A stretch of 64,000 bases of DNA from Marisediminitalea oceani (GCF_003731635.1 NZ_RCUA01000021.1:74583-138582); one strand, 5' to 3'; positions 17,859-28,193 are shown, counted from the first letter of the stretch. Notes: generated by a model from the sequence alone, not told the origin. A program made the numbers and translations.

Positions 17859-20681
17859 ATGAGTGATTACAAAGCCACATTGAATTTGCCGGAAACCGCC
17901 TTCCCAATGCGAGGGAACCTGGCGCAACGCGAACCACAAATGTTGAAAAGCTGGGAAAAAGACGGCTTGTATCAGCAGATTCGCCAGGCCAAAGCCGGTA
18001 AAACGCCTTTTGTATTGCATGACGGCCCTCCTTACGCCAACGGAAATATTCACATTGGCCACGCGGTTAACAAAATCCTCAAAGATATTATTGTTAAGTC
18101 CAAAACCTTAGCTGATTTTGATGCGCCTTATGTTCCTGGTTGGGATTGCCACGGTCTGCCTATCGAACTGATGGTAGAAAAGAAAGTCGGCAAGCCGGGT
18201 AAGAAGGTCACTGCAGCAGAGTTTCGTCAGAAATGCCGTGATTATGCGCAAAAGCAAATCGACGGTCAGATGACAGACTTTAAACGTCTGGGCATTCTGG
18301 GTGAGTGGGCGAAGCCCTACAAAACCATGGATTTTGATTCAGAGGCGAATATTGTTCGCGCGCTGGGCAAAATCATCGACGCCGGCCATCTGGAGAAAGG
18401 CTTTAAGCCGGTTCACTGGTGTACCGACTGTGGTTCAGCATTAGCCGAAGCCGAAGTTGAATACAAAGACAAAATGTCACCGGCCATCGACGTTAAATTC
18501 CCGCTGGCAGATGTTGATACGTTTGCCTCTGCGTTTGGCCTGAGCAGCGATGAGCTGACTGCGCATAAAGCCGGCGTAGTGATCTGGACTACCACACCAT
18601 GGACTTTACCAGCCAACCTGGCGGTAAGCTTACATCCGGAGTTAGAATATTCACTGGTTGAATTTGGCGACGATGCCCAGTGGCTGATGCTGGCGACTGA
18701 CCTGGTAGAAAGCTGCATGCAGCGCTATGGCGTTGAAGAATACAAGACCGTGGCTACCTGTTTAGGTCAGGCACTGGATAAAGCTAAATTACAGCATCCG
18801 TTCCTCGATAAAACATCATTAATCGTATTGGGTGATCACGTCACTACCGATGCGGGTACTGGTTGTGTTCATACCGCGCCAGCTCATGGTGTGGACGACT
18901 TTAACGTATGTAAGCACTATGATATCGAGGTATATAACCCGGTAGGTAACAACGGTGTTTACCTTGAAAACACGCCACTGTTTGCCGGTATGCACGTATT
19001 TAAAGCCAATCAGCCAATTATCGATACCCTGGCTGAAAGTGGCAACCTGGTGCTGAATGTTAACTTTGAACACAGCTACCCCCATTGCTGGCGCCACAAA
19101 ACGCCGATTATCTTCCGCGCCACGCCACAGTGGTTCATCAGTATGGACAAACTGGGTCTGCGCGAGCAGTCACTGGAACAAATCCGCAGCACTGAGTGGA
19201 TCCCGGAATGGGGTGAAAACCGCATTACCAAGATGGTAGAAGGCCGTCCTGACTGGTGTATTTCACGTCAGCGTACCTGGGGTGTGCCGATCCCGTTGTA
19301 TATCCACAAAGTCAGCGGCGAGTTACACCCGGAAACGGCCAGCCTGATAGAAAAGGTGGCGGCAGAAATTGAGAAAACCGGCATTCAGGCCTGGTGGGAT
19401 ATCGATGATGCTGCACTGTTAGGCAGTGATGCCGACCAGTACGATAAAGTTACCGATACACTAGACGTCTGGTTTGACTCTGGTGTTACCCACTTCTTCG
19501 TGGTGGACTGCCGTGACGATATCCCGGCTAAAGCCGATTTATATCTGGAAGGGTCCGATCAGCATCGCGGCTGGTTTATGTCGTCACTGATGACCTCTAC
19601 CGCTATGCATGGTCATGCGCCGTACCGTCAGGTTCTTACCCACGGCTTTACGGTTGACGCTCAGGGCAAGAAAATGTCCAAGTCACTGGGTAACGTGGTA
19701 GCGCCGCAGGAAGTCACCAACAAGCTGGGTGCCGATATTCTGCGCCTGTGGGTAGCTTCAACAGACTACCGTGGTGAAATTGCGGTATCTGATGAAATCC
19801 TTAAGCGCGCGGCCGACAACTATCGTCGTCTGCGTAATACTGCCCGCTTCTTACTGGCTAACCTCAATGGCTTTAACCCTGAAACTGATGCAGTACCAGA
19901 AGCCGAGATGGTTGCACTGGATCGCTGGGTCGTATCACGGGCTAAGCAATTGCAGGCCGAAATCATCGCCGATTACGAAAAATATGACATGCTGCTGGTA
20001 TCCCAGAAACTGTCGCACTTCTGCTCTATAGAGCTGGGCAGTTTCTATCTGGATATCATCAAGGATCGCCAGTACACCGCAAAAGCCGACAGCGTTGCAC
20101 GTCGTTCATGCCAGACTGCGCTGTATCACATTGTTGAGGCACTGGTACGCTGGATGGCGCCAATCACCAGCTTTACGGCGCAGGAAATTTGGCAGGAACT
20201 GCCAGGCGACAGAGCGAAATTTGTGTTCACCGAGACCTGGTACCAGGGCTTTAATGACTTTGGTCAGGATGACACCTTTAACGACGCTTACTGGAAACAG
20301 GTAATGGTGGTTAAAGACGCAGTTAACCAGGCGCTGGAACAGGCGCGTAAAGCACAGCTGCTGGGTGGCTCACTGGAAGCCTCTGTAACCCTGTATGCCG
20401 ACGATACGCTTAAGGAGCAACTGGAGCTACTGGCCGACGAACTGCGCTTCGTATTGCTTACCTCTGGTGTGGAAGTGGCGGCAATGGCTGATAAACCGGC
20501 GGATGCCACCGCAACCGAACTGGAAGGGCTGTTTGTAAGCGTAGCGAAAAGCAGCGGTGAGAAGTGTGCGCGTTGCTGGCACGTACGTGACGATGTAGGC
20601 TCTCACAGTGAACACCCTGAGCTTTGCGGCCGCTGCGTAACTAACGTGGATGGTGACGGAGAAACGCGCCACTATGCCTAA
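17859..20681 (+). CDS. ileS: Isoleucyl-tRNA synthetase
   Basis: The 940-residue product fits bacterial IleRS of the zinc-tailed type (E. coli 938). HIGH is at residues 65-68 and KMSKS at 605-609. The C-terminal zinc site has CARCWH and CGRC. The large insert after HIGH is the editing domain that removes valine. It overlaps lspA by eight bases, so the two are translationally coupled. Confidence 0.98.
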   Translation: MSDYKATLNLPETAFPMRGNLAQREPQMLKSWEKDGLYQQIRQAKAGKTPFVLHDGPPYANGNIHIGHAVNKILKDIIVKSKTLADFDAPYVPGWDCHGLPIELMVEKKVGKPGKKVTAAEFRQKCRDYAQKQIDGQMTDFKRLGILGEWAKPYKTMDFDSEANIVRALGKIIDAGHLEKGFKPVHWCTDCGSALAEAEVEYKDKMSPAIDVKFPLADVDTFASAFGLSSDELTAHKAGVVIWTTTPWTLPANLAVSLHPELEYSLVEFGDDAQWLMLATDLVESCMQRYGVEEYKTVATCLGQALDKAKLQHPFLDKTSLIVLGDHVTTDAGTGCVHTAPAHGVDDFNVCKHYDIEVYNPVGNNGVYLENTPLFAGMHVFKANQPIIDTLAESGNLVLNVNFEHSYPHCWRHKTPIIFRATPQWFISMDKLGLREQSLEQIRSTEWIPEWGENRITKMVEGRPDWCISRQRTWGVPIPLYIHKVSGELHPETASLIEKVAAEIEKTGIQAWWDIDDAALLGSDADQYDKVTDTLDVWFDSGVTHFFVVDCRDDIPAKADLYLEGSDQHRGWFMSSLMTSTAMHGHAPYRQVLTHGFTVDAQGKKMSKSLGNVVAPQEVTNKLGADILRLWVASTDYRGEIAVSDEILKRAADNYRRLRNTARFLLANLNGFNPETDAVPEAEMVALDRWVVSRAKQLQAEIIADYEKYDMLLVSQKLSHFCSIELGSFYLDIIKDRQYTAKADSVARRSCQTALYHIVEALVRWMAPITSFTAQEIWQELPGDRAKFVFTETWYQGFNDFGQDDTFNDAYWKQVMVVKDAVNQALEQARKAQLLGGSLEASVTLYADDTLKEQLELLADELRFVLLTSGVEVAAMADKPADATATELEGLFVSVAKSSGEKCARCWHVRDDVGSHSEHPELCGRCVTNVDGDGETRHYA

Positions 20682-21183
20682 GTTTATTAGCGAAAGCGGC
20701 CTGCGCTTTTTATGGATAAGCGTTATCACGGTAGTGCTGGATCTATGGAGTAAGTACGCCGTGATGGACAGCATGGCATTGTATGAGTCAGTCCAGCTGG
20801 CGCCGTTTTTCAACTTTACTTATGTGCATAATTACGGTGCTGCATTCAGCTTTCTGCACGACTCAGGCGGCTGGCAGCGCTGGTTTTTTACTGCCATTGC
20901 AGTAGCCGTTTGTAGCGTGATCCTGTGGTGGCTCAAGCAAACGCCTAAACAACAAAAGCTGCTGCCGGTAGCCTTTAGTTTTATTCTGGGCGGCGCACTG
21001 GGTAACGTGTACGACCGGATTGTGCACGGTTATGTCATCGATTTTCTGGATTTCTACGTAAATGACTGGCACTGGCCGGCATTTAACCTGGCCGACAGCG
21101 CTATCTTTATTGGCGCTGCCCTGCTTATCTGGGACATGCTAACCAGCAAAGAAGACAACACATCAACCAGTAGCGCAAACTAA
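20674..21183 (+). CDS. lspA: Lipoprotein signal peptidase (signal peptidase II)
   Basis: From the ATG at 20674 the product has 169 residues and four membrane helices. The catalytic aspartates are Asp123 (in [10 protein letters not shown]) and Asp141 (in FNLADSAIF), with the conserved NYGAAFSF before them. An ATG at 20650 would add eight residues, but the E. coli protein aligns from the inner start (SGLRFLWIS against STGLRWLW). It removes signal peptides from prolipoproteins in the inner membrane. It overlaps the ileS end. Confidence 0.96.
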   Translation: MPKFISESGLRFLWISVITVVLDLWSKYAVMDSMALYESVQLAPFFNFTYVHNYGAAFSFLHDSGGWQRWFFTAIAVAVCSVILWWLKQTPKQQKLLPVAFSFILGGALGNVYDRIVHGYVIDFLDFYVNDWHWPAFNLADSAIFIGAALLIWDMLTSKEDNTSTSSAN

Positions 21184-21205
21184 CCTTAACGTAGAGAGAG
21201 TGACC

Positions 21206-21655
21206 GTGAGCGAAACATCAAAAGTGATTGGCGATAAAAGCCAGGTCATCATGCATTTTGACCTTAAACTGGCCGACGGTTCAGCCGCCGACAGTACCCG
21301 GGTAAATAAAAAGCCAGCCAAGCTGGTAATGGGCGATGGCAGCTTAACGCCGAACTTTGAAGCCTGTTTATTAGGGCTGTCAGCTGGCGATAAAAAATCC
21401 TTTGAGCTGGCTCCTGAAGACGCTTTTGGTCAGCCTAACCCGGACAACGTGCACCACATGGATAAAAGCCGTTTTGCCGCCGATATGACCCTGGAAGAAG
21501 GTATGATCATGGCCTTTGCCCAACCCGATGGCAGTGAAGTGCCGGGGATCATTCGCAGCATCGCCGGTACCTCCGTAACGGTGGATTTTAATCATCCGCT
21601 GGCTGGACAAACTGTGATCTTTGATGTTGAAATCATCGATGTTATCAACGCTTAG
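21206..21655 (+). CDS. fkpB: FKBP-type peptidyl-prolyl isomerase FkpB (SlpA)
   Basis: The 149-residue product (E. coli FkpB 149) has the SlyD-like FKBP fold with inserted flap: LKLADGSAADSTR, FGQPNPDNV and VDFNHPLAGQT. I choose the GTG at 21206 because the AGAGAGAG binding site lies just upstream; a GTG at 21200 would sit directly on it. It is a ribosome-associated or cytoplasmic proline isomerase. It is always found near lspA and ispH, and it is second in this window to slyD, a related protein at 30.9 kb. Confidence 0.93.
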   Translation: MSETSKVIGDKSQVIMHFDLKLADGSAADSTRVNKKPAKLVMGDGSLTPNFEACLLGLSAGDKKSFELAPEDAFGQPNPDNVHHMDKSRFAADMTLEEGMIMAFAQPDGSEVPGIIRSIAGTSVTVDFNHPLAGQTVIFDVEIIDVINA

Positions 21656-21674
21656 ACTTGAGTAAGGGCGTACC

Positions 21675-22619
21675 ATGCAAATTCATTTAGCTAATCCCCG
21701 TGGCTTTTGTGCAGGTGTAGACCGCGCAATTACCATTGTTGAACGGGCGCTGGAAATTTTTCAGCCACCTATCTATGTTCGCCACGAAGTGGTGCATAAC
21801 AAGTTTGTGGTAGATGGGCTGAAAGAGCGCGGTGCTATTTTTGTGGATGAGCTCGATGAAGTACCAGACGATAACATCGTCATTTTTTCTGCCCACGGCG
21901 TCTCGCAGGCCGTGCGTAAAGAAGCTGAACGTCGTGGCCTGAAAGTATTCGACGCCACCTGTCCGCTGGTTACCAAGGTTCACCTTGAAGTCACCCGCGC
22001 CAGTCGCCGGGGCACCGAATGTATTTTGATTGGTCATGCCGGGCATCCGGAAGTTGAAGGCACTATGGGACAGTATGATAATCCTGAAGGCGGCATCTAC
22101 CTGGTTGAGTCCAGTGACGATGTACAAACGCTGGAAGTGAAAAATCCCAATGCCCTTTATTACTGCAGTCAGACGACCTTGTCGGTAGATGATACTGCAG
22201 AAGTCATCGACGCCTTGCGTGAACGTTTCCCGGCCATTGAAGGGCCGCGTAAAGACGATATTTGTTATGCCACGCAAAACCGCCAGGATGCTGTACGCGA
22301 GCTAGCTCAGGATTGCCAGGTGTTGCTGGTAGTGGGCGCGCAAAACAGCTCTAACTCAAATCGTCTGCGCGAGCTGGCGGGCAAAATGGGGGCACAGGCG
22401 CATCTGATAGCCGATGAAAACTGTATTCAGCGCGAATGGCTCGATGGTGTTGAGCATATCGGCGTTACTGCTGGTGCGTCAGCACCTGAGATACTGGTTA
22501 AACGGGTCATCCAGCGTTTACTCGACTGGGGAGCTGTGAAAGCCAGTGAACGAAGCGGTCGAGAAGAGAGCATTGAGTTTGCCGTTCCCAAAGAACTGCG
22601 GGTTAAACAGGTAAGTTAA
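21675..22619 (+). CDS. ispH: 4-hydroxy-3-methylbut-2-enyl diphosphate reductase
   Basis: The 314-residue product matches IspH (E. coli 316). The three cysteines that hold the iron-sulfur cluster are Cys12, Cys96 and Cys197, the same numbers as in E. coli. It makes IPP and DMAPP in the last step of the MEP pathway, whose first enzyme (dxs) is at the right edge of the window. The binding site AAGGGCGTACC precedes the ATG. A bidirectional hairpin follows the stop codon. Confidence 0.98.
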   Translation: MQIHLANPRGFCAGVDRAITIVERALEIFQPPIYVRHEVVHNKFVVDGLKERGAIFVDELDEVPDDNIVIFSAHGVSQAVRKEAERRGLKVFDATCPLVTKVHLEVTRASRRGTECILIGHAGHPEVEGTMGQYDNPEGGIYLVESSDDVQTLEVKNPNALYYCSQTTLSVDDTAEVIDALRERFPAIEGPRKDDICYATQNRQDAVRELAQDCQVLLVVGAQNSSNSNRLRELAGKMGAQAHLIADENCIQREWLDGVEHIGVTAGASAPEILVKRVIQRLLDWGAVKASERSGREESIEFAVPKELRVKQVS

Positions 22620-22636
22620 AACAACTCCTTTTCTTA

Positions 22637-22668
22637 TGCTCGCAGCAGCATCTTGTCTGCGAGCAATT
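22637..22668 (+). terminator. Terminator between ispH and pilE
   Basis: TGCTCGCAG (22637-22645) pairs with CTGCGAGCA (22657-22665) over an 11-base loop. The following ATTCC has few T residues. It sits between converging genes, so it can serve both. Confidence 0.6.
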
Positions 22669-22682
22669 CCCCTTAAACCGTG

Positions 22683-23069
22683 TTACCAGCAATTCGCTGG
22701 TGTGCGATTCATTGATTCGTCGAGTGTCAGGGTTGTGCAACCCGTATCATTAGTCTGACTTCCTTTCGCCGTGGCGGTAAGCGTAAACGTGGTGGCACTA
22801 ACGTTACTTACACTGAAAGTGTAAAAATCCGAAGCCGGAATTCCGATATCCGCTGCAGCGCCGTAGGTAATGTTTTGCAGCCTGTAGTTTTCCTGGCTCA
22901 TATGCATTTGCATCAGTGCTGTCTGAGCATCTCCCCGTCTGGATTCCCTTACCTGCCCCTGATACGCCGGCACAGCAATCGCAGCCAGAATACCCATTAT
23001 CACAACGGCAATCATCAGCTCTATTAGTGTAAAACCTTTCACATTTTTTATTGCTTGCATTGTGCTCAT
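22683..23069 (-). CDS. pilE: Minor type IV pilin, PilE-like
   Basis: The 128-residue prepilin has the cleavage site VKG|FTLIELMI with Glu at +5 and a hydrophobic helix, then a small globular part. Two cysteines near the C-terminus (in NDTGCTTL and PANCW) can form the disulfide of a pilin D-region. In Pseudomonas a PilE-type minor pilin lies next to ispH, and the same neighbour is seen here. It faces ispH convergently, while the next pilin genes run divergently. It is probably a minor subunit at or near the pilus tip. Confidence 0.85.
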   Translation of the reverse strand: MSTMQAIKNVKGFTLIELMIAVVIMGILAAIAVPAYQGQVRESRRGDAQTALMQMHMSQENYRLQNITYGAAADIGIPASDFYTFSVSNVSATTFTLTATAKGSQTNDTGCTTLTLDESMNRTPANCW

Positions 23070-23217
23070 ATACCCATTAATTGAATCAAATACCCTGCGA
23101 CATACCTTTCAGGTCTAAAATAACATGAGTCAGAAGGCGCTGAGTTCGGATTGTTATGCTATTAGTTTACTCAATAATCTGAAAAGTAACGTTATAAATT
23201 TTATTAAAAGGTATGTT

Positions 23218-23751
23218 ATGTATTCACCGAGGTACCAACAAGGGTTGTCACTGATAGAAGTGTTAATCGTTGTCGCCATTATAAGTGTAGTACTAACGGT
23301 TACGGCGCCTTCCGTTGTTTCTGTACAAAAGCAAATGGCGGTAAAAGGCGCTGTTGAGAATACTTATTTCCTTCTGCAACTGGCTAAAAGCAGCGCCATC
23401 AGGCAAAGCTCCGATATGCTGGTTGATGCCGATGTCACGTCGACAAAATGGTGTGTTGGGGTAACTGATACCGCCAACTGTGATTGTGCTGTGGTCAATA
23501 GCTGTACGGTAGATGGCCGTGAGCAGGTCGTCAGATCAGCAGACTTTAAACAAATCGTGATGCAGAATCTTACTTTCGATGCCAATAACCAGGTGGTGTT
23601 TGATGGCGTGCGTGGCATGGCTCCTCAGGGAGCCGCGTTGGTGGAGTTTAGCGATGAAGCTAACCATAGCGTCAGAATGAATATTGCTGCCACCGGGCGT
23701 GTTTCGATGTGCAATGTGAAAGGTGATATTGGGAGTTATCCGGCGTGTTAA
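23218..23751 (+). CDS. FimT/GspH-type minor pilin with a cysteine cluster (first paralogue)
   Basis: The 177-residue product starts at the ATG at 23218, with AAAAGG at six bases; an earlier ATG at 23125 would add 31 residues in front of the leader. The cleavage site is QQG|LSLIEVLIVV with Glu at +5. The globular part has a distinctive WCVGVTDT, then CDCAVVNSC, and a last ATGRVSMC. The same cysteine pattern recurs in the gene at 27570-28091. It overlaps the next gene by seven bases. Confidence 0.85.
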   Translation: MYSPRYQQGLSLIEVLIVVAIISVVLTVTAPSVVSVQKQMAVKGAVENTYFLLQLAKSSAIRQSSDMLVDADVTSTKWCVGVTDTANCDCAVVNSCTVDGREQVVRSADFKQIVMQNLTFDANNQVVFDGVRGMAPQGAALVEFSDEANHSVRMNIAATGRVSMCNVKGDIGSYPAC

Positions 23752-24374
23752 ACGGTAAGCGACAGTCTGGCTATACCTTAATTGAAATCATGATTGCCAT
23801 GGTGCTGGCTATCGGCTCGTTGGCGGCGGTGTCGTCGCTGGTGGGTTACGGTATTGGCGTTAACGGCAACCTCATCAACAGCGCCCGGCTGAATGAAGAG
23901 CTGGGCAACGTTTACTCTCTGGTGATTAGTGATTTAAGACGGACCGGGTATTCTGGCAGTACCGTGGCAATGGTAACCGATCCGGAAGCTAATCCGTCGC
24001 CATTTAACAGTTCTATTTCGGTGAGCGAATTTCCAGGGGAAGCCGCAAACAGCTGTATTGTGTTTGCTTATGACAGTAACGACAACGGCGTACTGGATAA
24101 CGCAGCACCGGATGAAAATTTTGGTTATCGCCTGCGCGACGGCACAGTTGAGATAAGGCGCAATGGCGCTGCATGCATCGACACGGGCTGGGAGGATTTA
24201 ACCGACACCGATGTGATTGATGTAACGACCTTAAGCTTTACGATTAATCAGGTGGTGGATAATGGCATTACCACCACATCAATCACGGTTGTGCTGAATG
24301 GCGAACTGGCAAGCAATGACAGTTTTTCCCGGGAGTACCGAACGGTATTGGTAGTGAGAAATTATGATAGCTAA
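23745..24374 (+). CDS. pilW: PilW-like minor pilin
   Basis: The 209-residue product begins with GTG inside the end of the previous gene, with GGGAG upstream. The leader is SG|YTLIEIMIAMVLAIGSLAAVSS with Glu at +5. A calcium-loop-like segment YDSNDNGVLDN occurs at about residues 107-117, a common feature of PilW and FimT proteins. It is shorter than Pseudomonas PilW (about 270). The next gene starts within its last codons. Confidence 0.85.
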   Translation: MLNGKRQSGYTLIEIMIAMVLAIGSLAAVSSLVGYGIGVNGNLINSARLNEELGNVYSLVISDLRRTGYSGSTVAMVTDPEANPSPFNSSISVSEFPGEAANSCIVFAYDSNDNGVLDNAAPDENFGYRLRDGTVEIRRNGAACIDTGWEDLTDTDVIDVTTLSFTINQVVDNGITTTSITVVLNGELASNDSFSREYRTVLVVRNYDS

Positions 24375-25488
24375 ACGTCTTCAACCACACAAACAACGAG
24401 GCGCCGTTATTCTTACAGCGGTTATTCTGCTGCTTACGCTTGCTACGCTGGTAACACTTTATACCGGCCGGGTTAAGTCCTTCGAAAATCAAATTACGCT
24501 GAATACGCAAAACCGCGCAGTTGCCTTTAATACGGCCGAAGCTGGCCTGATGAAAGCGCTGGGCGTACTAAGCGAGAATCCACGCTGGGATGGCGCTCAG
24601 TTTACCGAAAACTTGCCAGGGCTGGGCAGCTATACCGTCGGGGGCGTGTGGCAGGTGATCACTCGTGAGTCCACTACCATGCGATTAATTACCCTGCAAT
24701 CAAACGGCACCTCACCAGATGGTTTGTCTACCGTCGCAGTGCAGGAGCAGGCGCTGCTATATTCGGTTATCGCTAACCCGCCTGATGTGCCATTGATTGT
24801 TGCCGGTGGTCTGGATGTGGGAGGTAACTTTGAAGTGGTGGCCAACCCTAATGGTGGCGGTGAGGGGGTGCCTTTGTCTATCTGGACCGATCTGGATGTG
24901 GATATGAATAATGGTAGTGGCACTACCTGTGGCCTGCAAGAGTTTACTAATGGCAGTTGCAGTAGCGATCCTTATTCTGAAAAAGGATTCCAGGATCTCG
25001 ATATCCTCGATAATGATCCCGACTTTCCGGATGACCTGCTGGAATATATTTTTAACGTACCGGAAACTGAATGGGCCTCATTACGTGCCGATGCCGATCA
25101 GCTGTTAAACAGTTGTGCAACGCTGGGAGCAGCGTCGATGGGCCTGATATGGGTAGATGGTACCTGTCACATTAACTCCGGCACTATAGTGGGTAGCTCA
25201 GCGGACCCGGTTATCTTAATAGTTACCGATGGCGATCTGACCATGAACGGTGGCGCCCAGATCAATGGCATGGTGTTCTCATTTCGTAAACCCACCACAG
25301 TAGCGGATTTTGAAATAAATATGATTGGTGGTGCCCGGGTTAATGGCGTGGTGGCATCCAATCATCCCGTTGGTCATGCCAACGGGACGTATAATTCGGT
25401 TTATGACACGGATGTGCTGGACCAGTTACAACAACATGACGCCTTTCAGCGCGTCGCCAGGGTCCCCGGCAGTTGGCGGGACTTTTAG
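24364..25488 (+). CDS. pilX: PilX-like minor pilin, long form
   Basis: The 374-residue product has the PilX leader QRG|AVILTAVILLL: position +5 is Thr rather than Glu, as in PilX and GspK-type tip pilins. The following LNTQNRAVAFNTAEAGL is typical of PilX. The globular part is about twice the normal PilX size and ends in glycine-rich strands (GDLTMNGGAQINGMV, then GGARVNGVV) suggesting a beta-rich or beta-helix-like region; that is an inference. It overlaps pilW and is followed after eight bases by the giant prepilin gene. Confidence 0.8.
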   Translation: MIAKRLQPHKQRGAVILTAVILLLTLATLVTLYTGRVKSFENQITLNTQNRAVAFNTAEAGLMKALGVLSENPRWDGAQFTENLPGLGSYTVGGVWQVITRESTTMRLITLQSNGTSPDGLSTVAVQEQALLYSVIANPPDVPLIVAGGLDVGGNFEVVANPNGGGEGVPLSIWTDLDVDMNNGSGTTCGLQEFTNGSCSSDPYSEKGFQDLDILDNDPDFPDDLLEYIFNVPETEWASLRADADQLLNSCATLGAASMGLIWVDGTCHINSGTIVGSSADPVILIVTDGDLTMNGGAQINGMVFSFRKPTTVADFEINMIGGARVNGVVASNHPVGHANGTYNSVYDTDVLDQLQQHDAFQRVARVPGSWRDF

Positions 25489-25496
25489 GAGGTCGT

Positions 25497-27557
25497 ATGC
25501 ATACGCGTGGTTTTTCTCTTATTGAAGTAATGATCGCATCACTGATTATCATGCTGGGCGTGACAGGGTTTGTAACCCTGCAGTCTGCTTATATGCGCAG
25601 CGATGCTGATACCAACTTGCGCCAGGTGGCTCTGCAACTGGCTCAGGAGAAATTTGACGATCTCCGCCAGTTCGAAGTCGTAGAAACAACTGCAGGCGTA
25701 AGCGCCTACAATGACATTGCCAACAATGCCGGCGGCGCTATTGCCTCGGGGCCGGTGGATGTCACTATTGGCTCTGACGGTAAATCTTACCAGTTTGTTC
25801 GCAGCTGGACGGTGGCCGACCAGTATTTTGTTGATACATCAGGCGATGGCGTAGAAGATACCTGGATGGACGCGGCAACACTTGGCGCGCTCGGTTTGGG
25901 AGTGCCTGTTACGCCGGCGCAAAAACAGGTCACAGTGACGGTTGGCTGGGCTGATATTGATGGCAATAACCTGACCGTTGCAATGGATGGCAACTTTGCG
26001 CCAGTGACTGCCGGGCGCAGTTTTCAGGCTTCCAATGAAACCGATAATGCCAAGGTTCAACCTGAAGTCGCCTATACACCGGGACTTGCCCCGGATGTTA
26101 TTTCTTACGACCTTGGCAACAATGAAAGCATTGAGACCAGTAAGCCGGTTCCGGATATTTCTAACAAAGGCGCCAATAATGTGGTGCAGTTTGAAACCAT
26201 TCGCTACGAGAGTAATGCCCAAATCAGTGAAAAGCTCGAACAAGAGGATTTTCTATCCGTTAACTGTAGTTGCAAACTGGCCGGAACAGGCACAGGTTAT
26301 ACGCCGGCTATGACCGTGCTTGATGGCGGTGAAATGGTGGTTGAGCGCGGCTCTAAAGTGACCAAAGATGTTGGCGTAGTAGCCGATAGTAAACAGCCGG
26401 CTCTCTGTGATGTCTGCTGTCGGGATCATCACGATACATCCAGTATGGTCAGCAATGAAAATTATTACCGTGCTGAAGGCGGGCTGCCGCATAAACATTA
26501 TAGCTATCAGGGGGGCGGTTCATTTACTCTGGCCAGCAGTGTGGGTGATGTATACAACGAAGCCTGCCGCTTTAAACGTATCGACGGGTTTTACGAACTT
26601 TATCCCGATTGGCAACTCATCGATATCATTGAGTTTGAAAGTACTTACCTCAATACCACTACTGCGCTGGATGGCTACCGCGCCTATACGGAAGGCGTTA
26701 TTGCCAGTGAAATTAACGGCAGTTTACCGCCGTCTAAACCTATCGATCGCGATATAAAGGTTCCTGCAGGGGGCTATCAGCTGATTGCCCGGGGGATTTA
26801 CCTTGACCGAATGACTACCTCGCATCTGAATGCCGTAAAAGCCAAACTAGCTGCCAATGACCCAGACTGGAAAGCGATTGTGCCGTTCTATGACGTTAAT
26901 CTGACTTTGTTATCTGGTTGGCAGTCGGATAATGCGCCGATCGCAACCGTCACCAATGAGCCCGTACAGACAGTTATTGATCCGGCAAATAATTATTACG
27001 GAACATACAGTCGCGGCCGGGCTGAAGCGTTAAGTGATGGTATTGCGAATATTGCCGTTTCGGCTTATGCAAATAATGCTGGCATTACCGGAACTGACCC
27101 GGTTTCTCCCGCTGAGTACTCGGCTCAGCTAACTGATAACTCACTGCAGGTTGAAGTAAATAGTAAAGCCAGTACGGAGAAATTCTTTGGTCTTATCGGT
27201 AACATTAGTTGTTTGATTACCCAGGCAGGGGTAACTAAAAGCTGTGAAACCAATAATAGTAAAAAAGCCGAATATGTTGACCTGAGTTCTATTGTTATGA
27301 CGATTACGCCAGACAGGTTCGTGTGCCCAATTACGGTTCCGAAGGGCAACTCAACACCGTTCTTCAGTTGTGCAAATGTTTCTGAAAACTGGGTCGGTAC
27401 CATTCAGTTTCAGATCTCTAAACCCGGGTATAGTGTGAGCTATAAAATGCAACAGCCGGATGGCAGTGTGATTAATACCAACACTATCAACCTGACTACA
27501 GGTTTGGATGCAACCTCGAACCAGGAGTACAACCTGATCATTGAGTTATTTGATTAA
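25497..27557 (+). CDS. Giant PilV-like prepilin of 686 residues
   Basis: The ATG at 25497 has an ideal binding site TTTAGGAGGTCGT. The leader is TRG|FSLIEVMIASLIIMLGVTG with Glu at +5, then PilV-like LQSAYMRSDADTNLRQVALQLAQ. The usual pilin size is passed by about 500 residues. Notable parts are Cys257/Cys259 (CSC), Cys304-Asp-Val-Cys307-Cys308-Arg-Asp-His311-His312-Asp313, PHKHYSY at 331-337, and cysteines 357, 572, 583, 610 and 625. I cannot assign the distal part. It is the fourth gene of the unit that lacks pilY1, so it could be the tip adhesin (inference). Confidence 0.8.
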   Translation: MHTRGFSLIEVMIASLIIMLGVTGFVTLQSAYMRSDADTNLRQVALQLAQEKFDDLRQFEVVETTAGVSAYNDIANNAGGAIASGPVDVTIGSDGKSYQFVRSWTVADQYFVDTSGDGVEDTWMDAATLGALGLGVPVTPAQKQVTVTVGWADIDGNNLTVAMDGNFAPVTAGRSFQASNETDNAKVQPEVAYTPGLAPDVISYDLGNNESIETSKPVPDISNKGANNVVQFETIRYESNAQISEKLEQEDFLSVNCSCKLAGTGTGYTPAMTVLDGGEMVVERGSKVTKDVGVVADSKQPALCDVCCRDHHDTSSMVSNENYYRAEGGLPHKHYSYQGGGSFTLASSVGDVYNEACRFKRIDGFYELYPDWQLIDIIEFESTYLNTTTALDGYRAYTEGVIASEINGSLPPSKPIDRDIKVPAGGYQLIARGIYLDRMTTSHLNAVKAKLAANDPDWKAIVPFYDVNLTLLSGWQSDNAPIATVTNEPVQTVIDPANNYYGTYSRGRAEALSDGIANIAVSAYANNAGITGTDPVSPAEYSAQLTDNSLQVEVNSKASTEKFFGLIGNISCLITQAGVTKSCETNNSKKAEYVDLSSIVMTITPDRFVCPITVPKGNSTPFFSCANVSENWVGTIQFQISKPGYSVSYKMQQPDGSVINTNTINLTTGLDATSNQEYNLIIELFD

Positions 27558-27569
27558 CAGCGGCCCCGC

Positions 27570-28091
27570 TCAGCACATCTTGTACGGATGTACTGGCTGG
27601 GTGAGGGCACAGATCCTGACCCGGCCGGTGTTGCTGACAATCACTTTGTAGGACTCAAGAGTATTAGTGAGTGTAAGAGCGCCGGCATAGCCCTGAGCAA
27701 GACCGCGGGGCGCAGCAAAGCGTGACTGATTATTGTGGGTAAAGCTAGAGCCAGACAATAAAGCAAAACGATACTGCTGATAGGAAATGACCTTTTCCAC
27801 GCCTTCAACCGTGCAGCTGTTTACGACCTGGCAGTCACAGTCAGGCTGATCGGTAATGCCCATACACCACTGATTGCCGGTAACCATATCCACAACTACT
27901 GTTTGCTGGCGGGTAACCGCGAGGCTGCGCGCCCCCTGCATCTGAAAATAAACCGACTGAATAGCCCCTTTTAATTCAATATTTTTAATCATATTGCCAA
28001 AGCCATGTAGCCCCTGACTGGCAATAATGGCGATGATCGCAACCACTATCAGCAATTGCGAAAGTGAAAAACCTCGAACCTTTACCCTCAT
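27570..28091 (-). CDS. FimT/GspH-type minor pilin with a cysteine cluster (second paralogue)
   Basis: The 173-residue product begins with ATG after AAAGGATTGAACA. Its leader is VRG|FSLSQLLIVV, where position +5 is Gln and not the usual Glu. The globular part repeats the pattern of the gene at 23218: WCMGITDQ, CDCQVVNSCTV, then SNTGRVRIC. The two are clearly paralogues. It runs against the giant prepilin gene, with only 12 bases between stop codons, and is divergent from the pilV gene. Confidence 0.82.
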   Translation of the reverse strand: MRVKVRGFSLSQLLIVVAIIAIIASQGLHGFGNMIKNIELKGAIQSVYFQMQGARSLAVTRQQTVVVDMVTGNQWCMGITDQPDCDCQVVNSCTVEGVEKVISYQQYRFALLSGSSFTHNNQSRFAAPRGLAQGYAGALTLTNTLESYKVIVSNTGRVRICALTQPVHPYKMC

Positions 28092-28193
28092 TGTTCAATC
28101 CTTTACATTACCGGTCTGAAAAATCAGTGTAGCGGGTGAGTCACTCCGCATAAGCTGGCCATAAGCATGTAATTTGACAGATTTTTTCTGCGT

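Noticed and set aside
21687-22277. A 196-codon open frame antisense to ispH
   Set aside because: It lies wholly inside a strong gene on the other strand, has no leader or conserved motif, and is explained by codon bias of ispH.
26397-26440. A CxxCH haem motif in the giant prepilin
   Set aside because: C304-x-x-C307 is followed by Cys308 and not by His, so no covalent haem site is formed. A metal site remains possible.
25497-27557. The giant prepilin as a pilin-PilY1 fusion
   Set aside because: I see neither the PilY1 beta-propeller repeats nor its DxDxDGxxD calcium loop in the C-terminal part. Only a structure search could revive the idea.
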